Below are positions 63,793 through 64,000 of a stretch of 64,000 nucleotides of DNA, in pieces. Within the stretch, counting starts at the first letter, position 1. The number at the start of each line of letters is the position of its first letter. Made by a program: the position numbers and the translations under genes. The stretch is from Halichondria panicea (Eukaryota > Porifera > Demospongiae > Suberitida > Halichondriidae): assembly GCF_963675165.1 (NCBI RefSeq), contig NC_087390.1, forward strand, positions 413,001-477,000, written 5' to 3'. Below the pieces are notes generated by a model, which was not told the origin of the DNA, did not search any database, and was given only the letters and a program-made list of their open reading frames with translations.

Positions 63793-63958
63793 ATGTCCTC
63801 CTGGTTAGTGATCTTGCTGGTGCTGGCCTTGCTCTACTTGCTGTACAAGCTGGTGGTGTTTGTCAGAGCTGATGCTGATATCACACTCCTCAGCAGAACA
63901 CTAGACACCCGTTACTTTGACAACAAGGTGGTGTGGGTCACTGGAGCCTCTTCTGGAA
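63793..63958 (+). CDS. Exon 1 of a second DHRS7-like gene (tandem copy, cut by the window edge)
   Basis: 166 bp, the same length and phase as exon 1 at 61018-61183, starting at the ATG at 63793 and ending with the GTGAG donor. The one difference I noticed changes a Leu to Ile in ADADLTLL/ADADITLL. It encodes the membrane anchor and the start of the Rossmann fold (KVVWVTGASSG). The rest lies beyond base 64000. The similarity stops within a few bases of the donor: the intron sequence differs at once. A recent tandem duplication is the simplest reading. Confidence 0.88.
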
Positions 63959-64000
63959 GTGAGATCGTTTAAAATAATCACGATTTGCAATATATTATGG

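Overview
The window is eukaryotic: genes have many short GT-AG introns, non-coding DNA is rich in microsatellites and miniature inverted-repeat transposons (MITEs), and a poly(A)-tailed non-LTR retrotransposon is present. The gene content fits an early-branching animal: an ankyrin-LRR protein resembling LRRK, a sterol O-acyltransferase, a DHRS7-like dehydrogenase and very large intronless 'Pmp-like' beta-helix/multi-TM receptors. A demosponge is my best guess, but that is inference, not proof.

Layout. 1-6737 (minus): 5' part of an ankyrin + LRR gene (five exons read here, running off the left edge). 7638-11363 (plus): a single-exon, diverged beta-helix/multi-TM membrane protein. 11887-18364 (plus): a complete 15-exon sterol O-acyltransferase (SOAT), 482 aa. 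19569-24710, 28910-33742 and 37220-41608 (all minus): three intact single-exon paralogues (A, B, C) with a signal peptide, a ladder of 25-26-residue beta-helix rungs, a Cys-rich stalk, 8-9 membrane helices and a cytoplasmic tail. 51161-55451 (minus): a fourth copy (D), broken by three frameshifts. Between and after these copies lie three partial SOAT copies (35077-36343, 46853-47960, 56324-57737). The locus therefore grew by duplication of a unit holding the 3' end of SOAT plus the convergent receptor gene. 61018-63693 (plus): a complete 8-exon DHRS7-like SDR, followed by exon 1 of a near-identical tandem copy at 63793.

The non-coding DNA records the history well. Several insertions have a matching empty site in a sister copy: a Harbinger-like MITE with TAA duplications, a TA-flanked MITE beside a splice donor, and a LINE downstream of receptor D. 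Two elements of a TAGCCTCG family have perfect 9-bp target duplications, one of them only 33 bp long. The upstream regions of receptors A and B carry independent minisatellite expansions (112-bp and 54-bp units) grown from what looks like the same ancestral flank.

The most interesting system is the receptor array. The signal peptide, membrane domain and tail are nearly constant, while the number and order of extracellular rungs differ strongly between copies (about 18, 14, 9 and 9). That pattern would suit a diversifying surface-recognition family, but no function is shown by the sequence alone.
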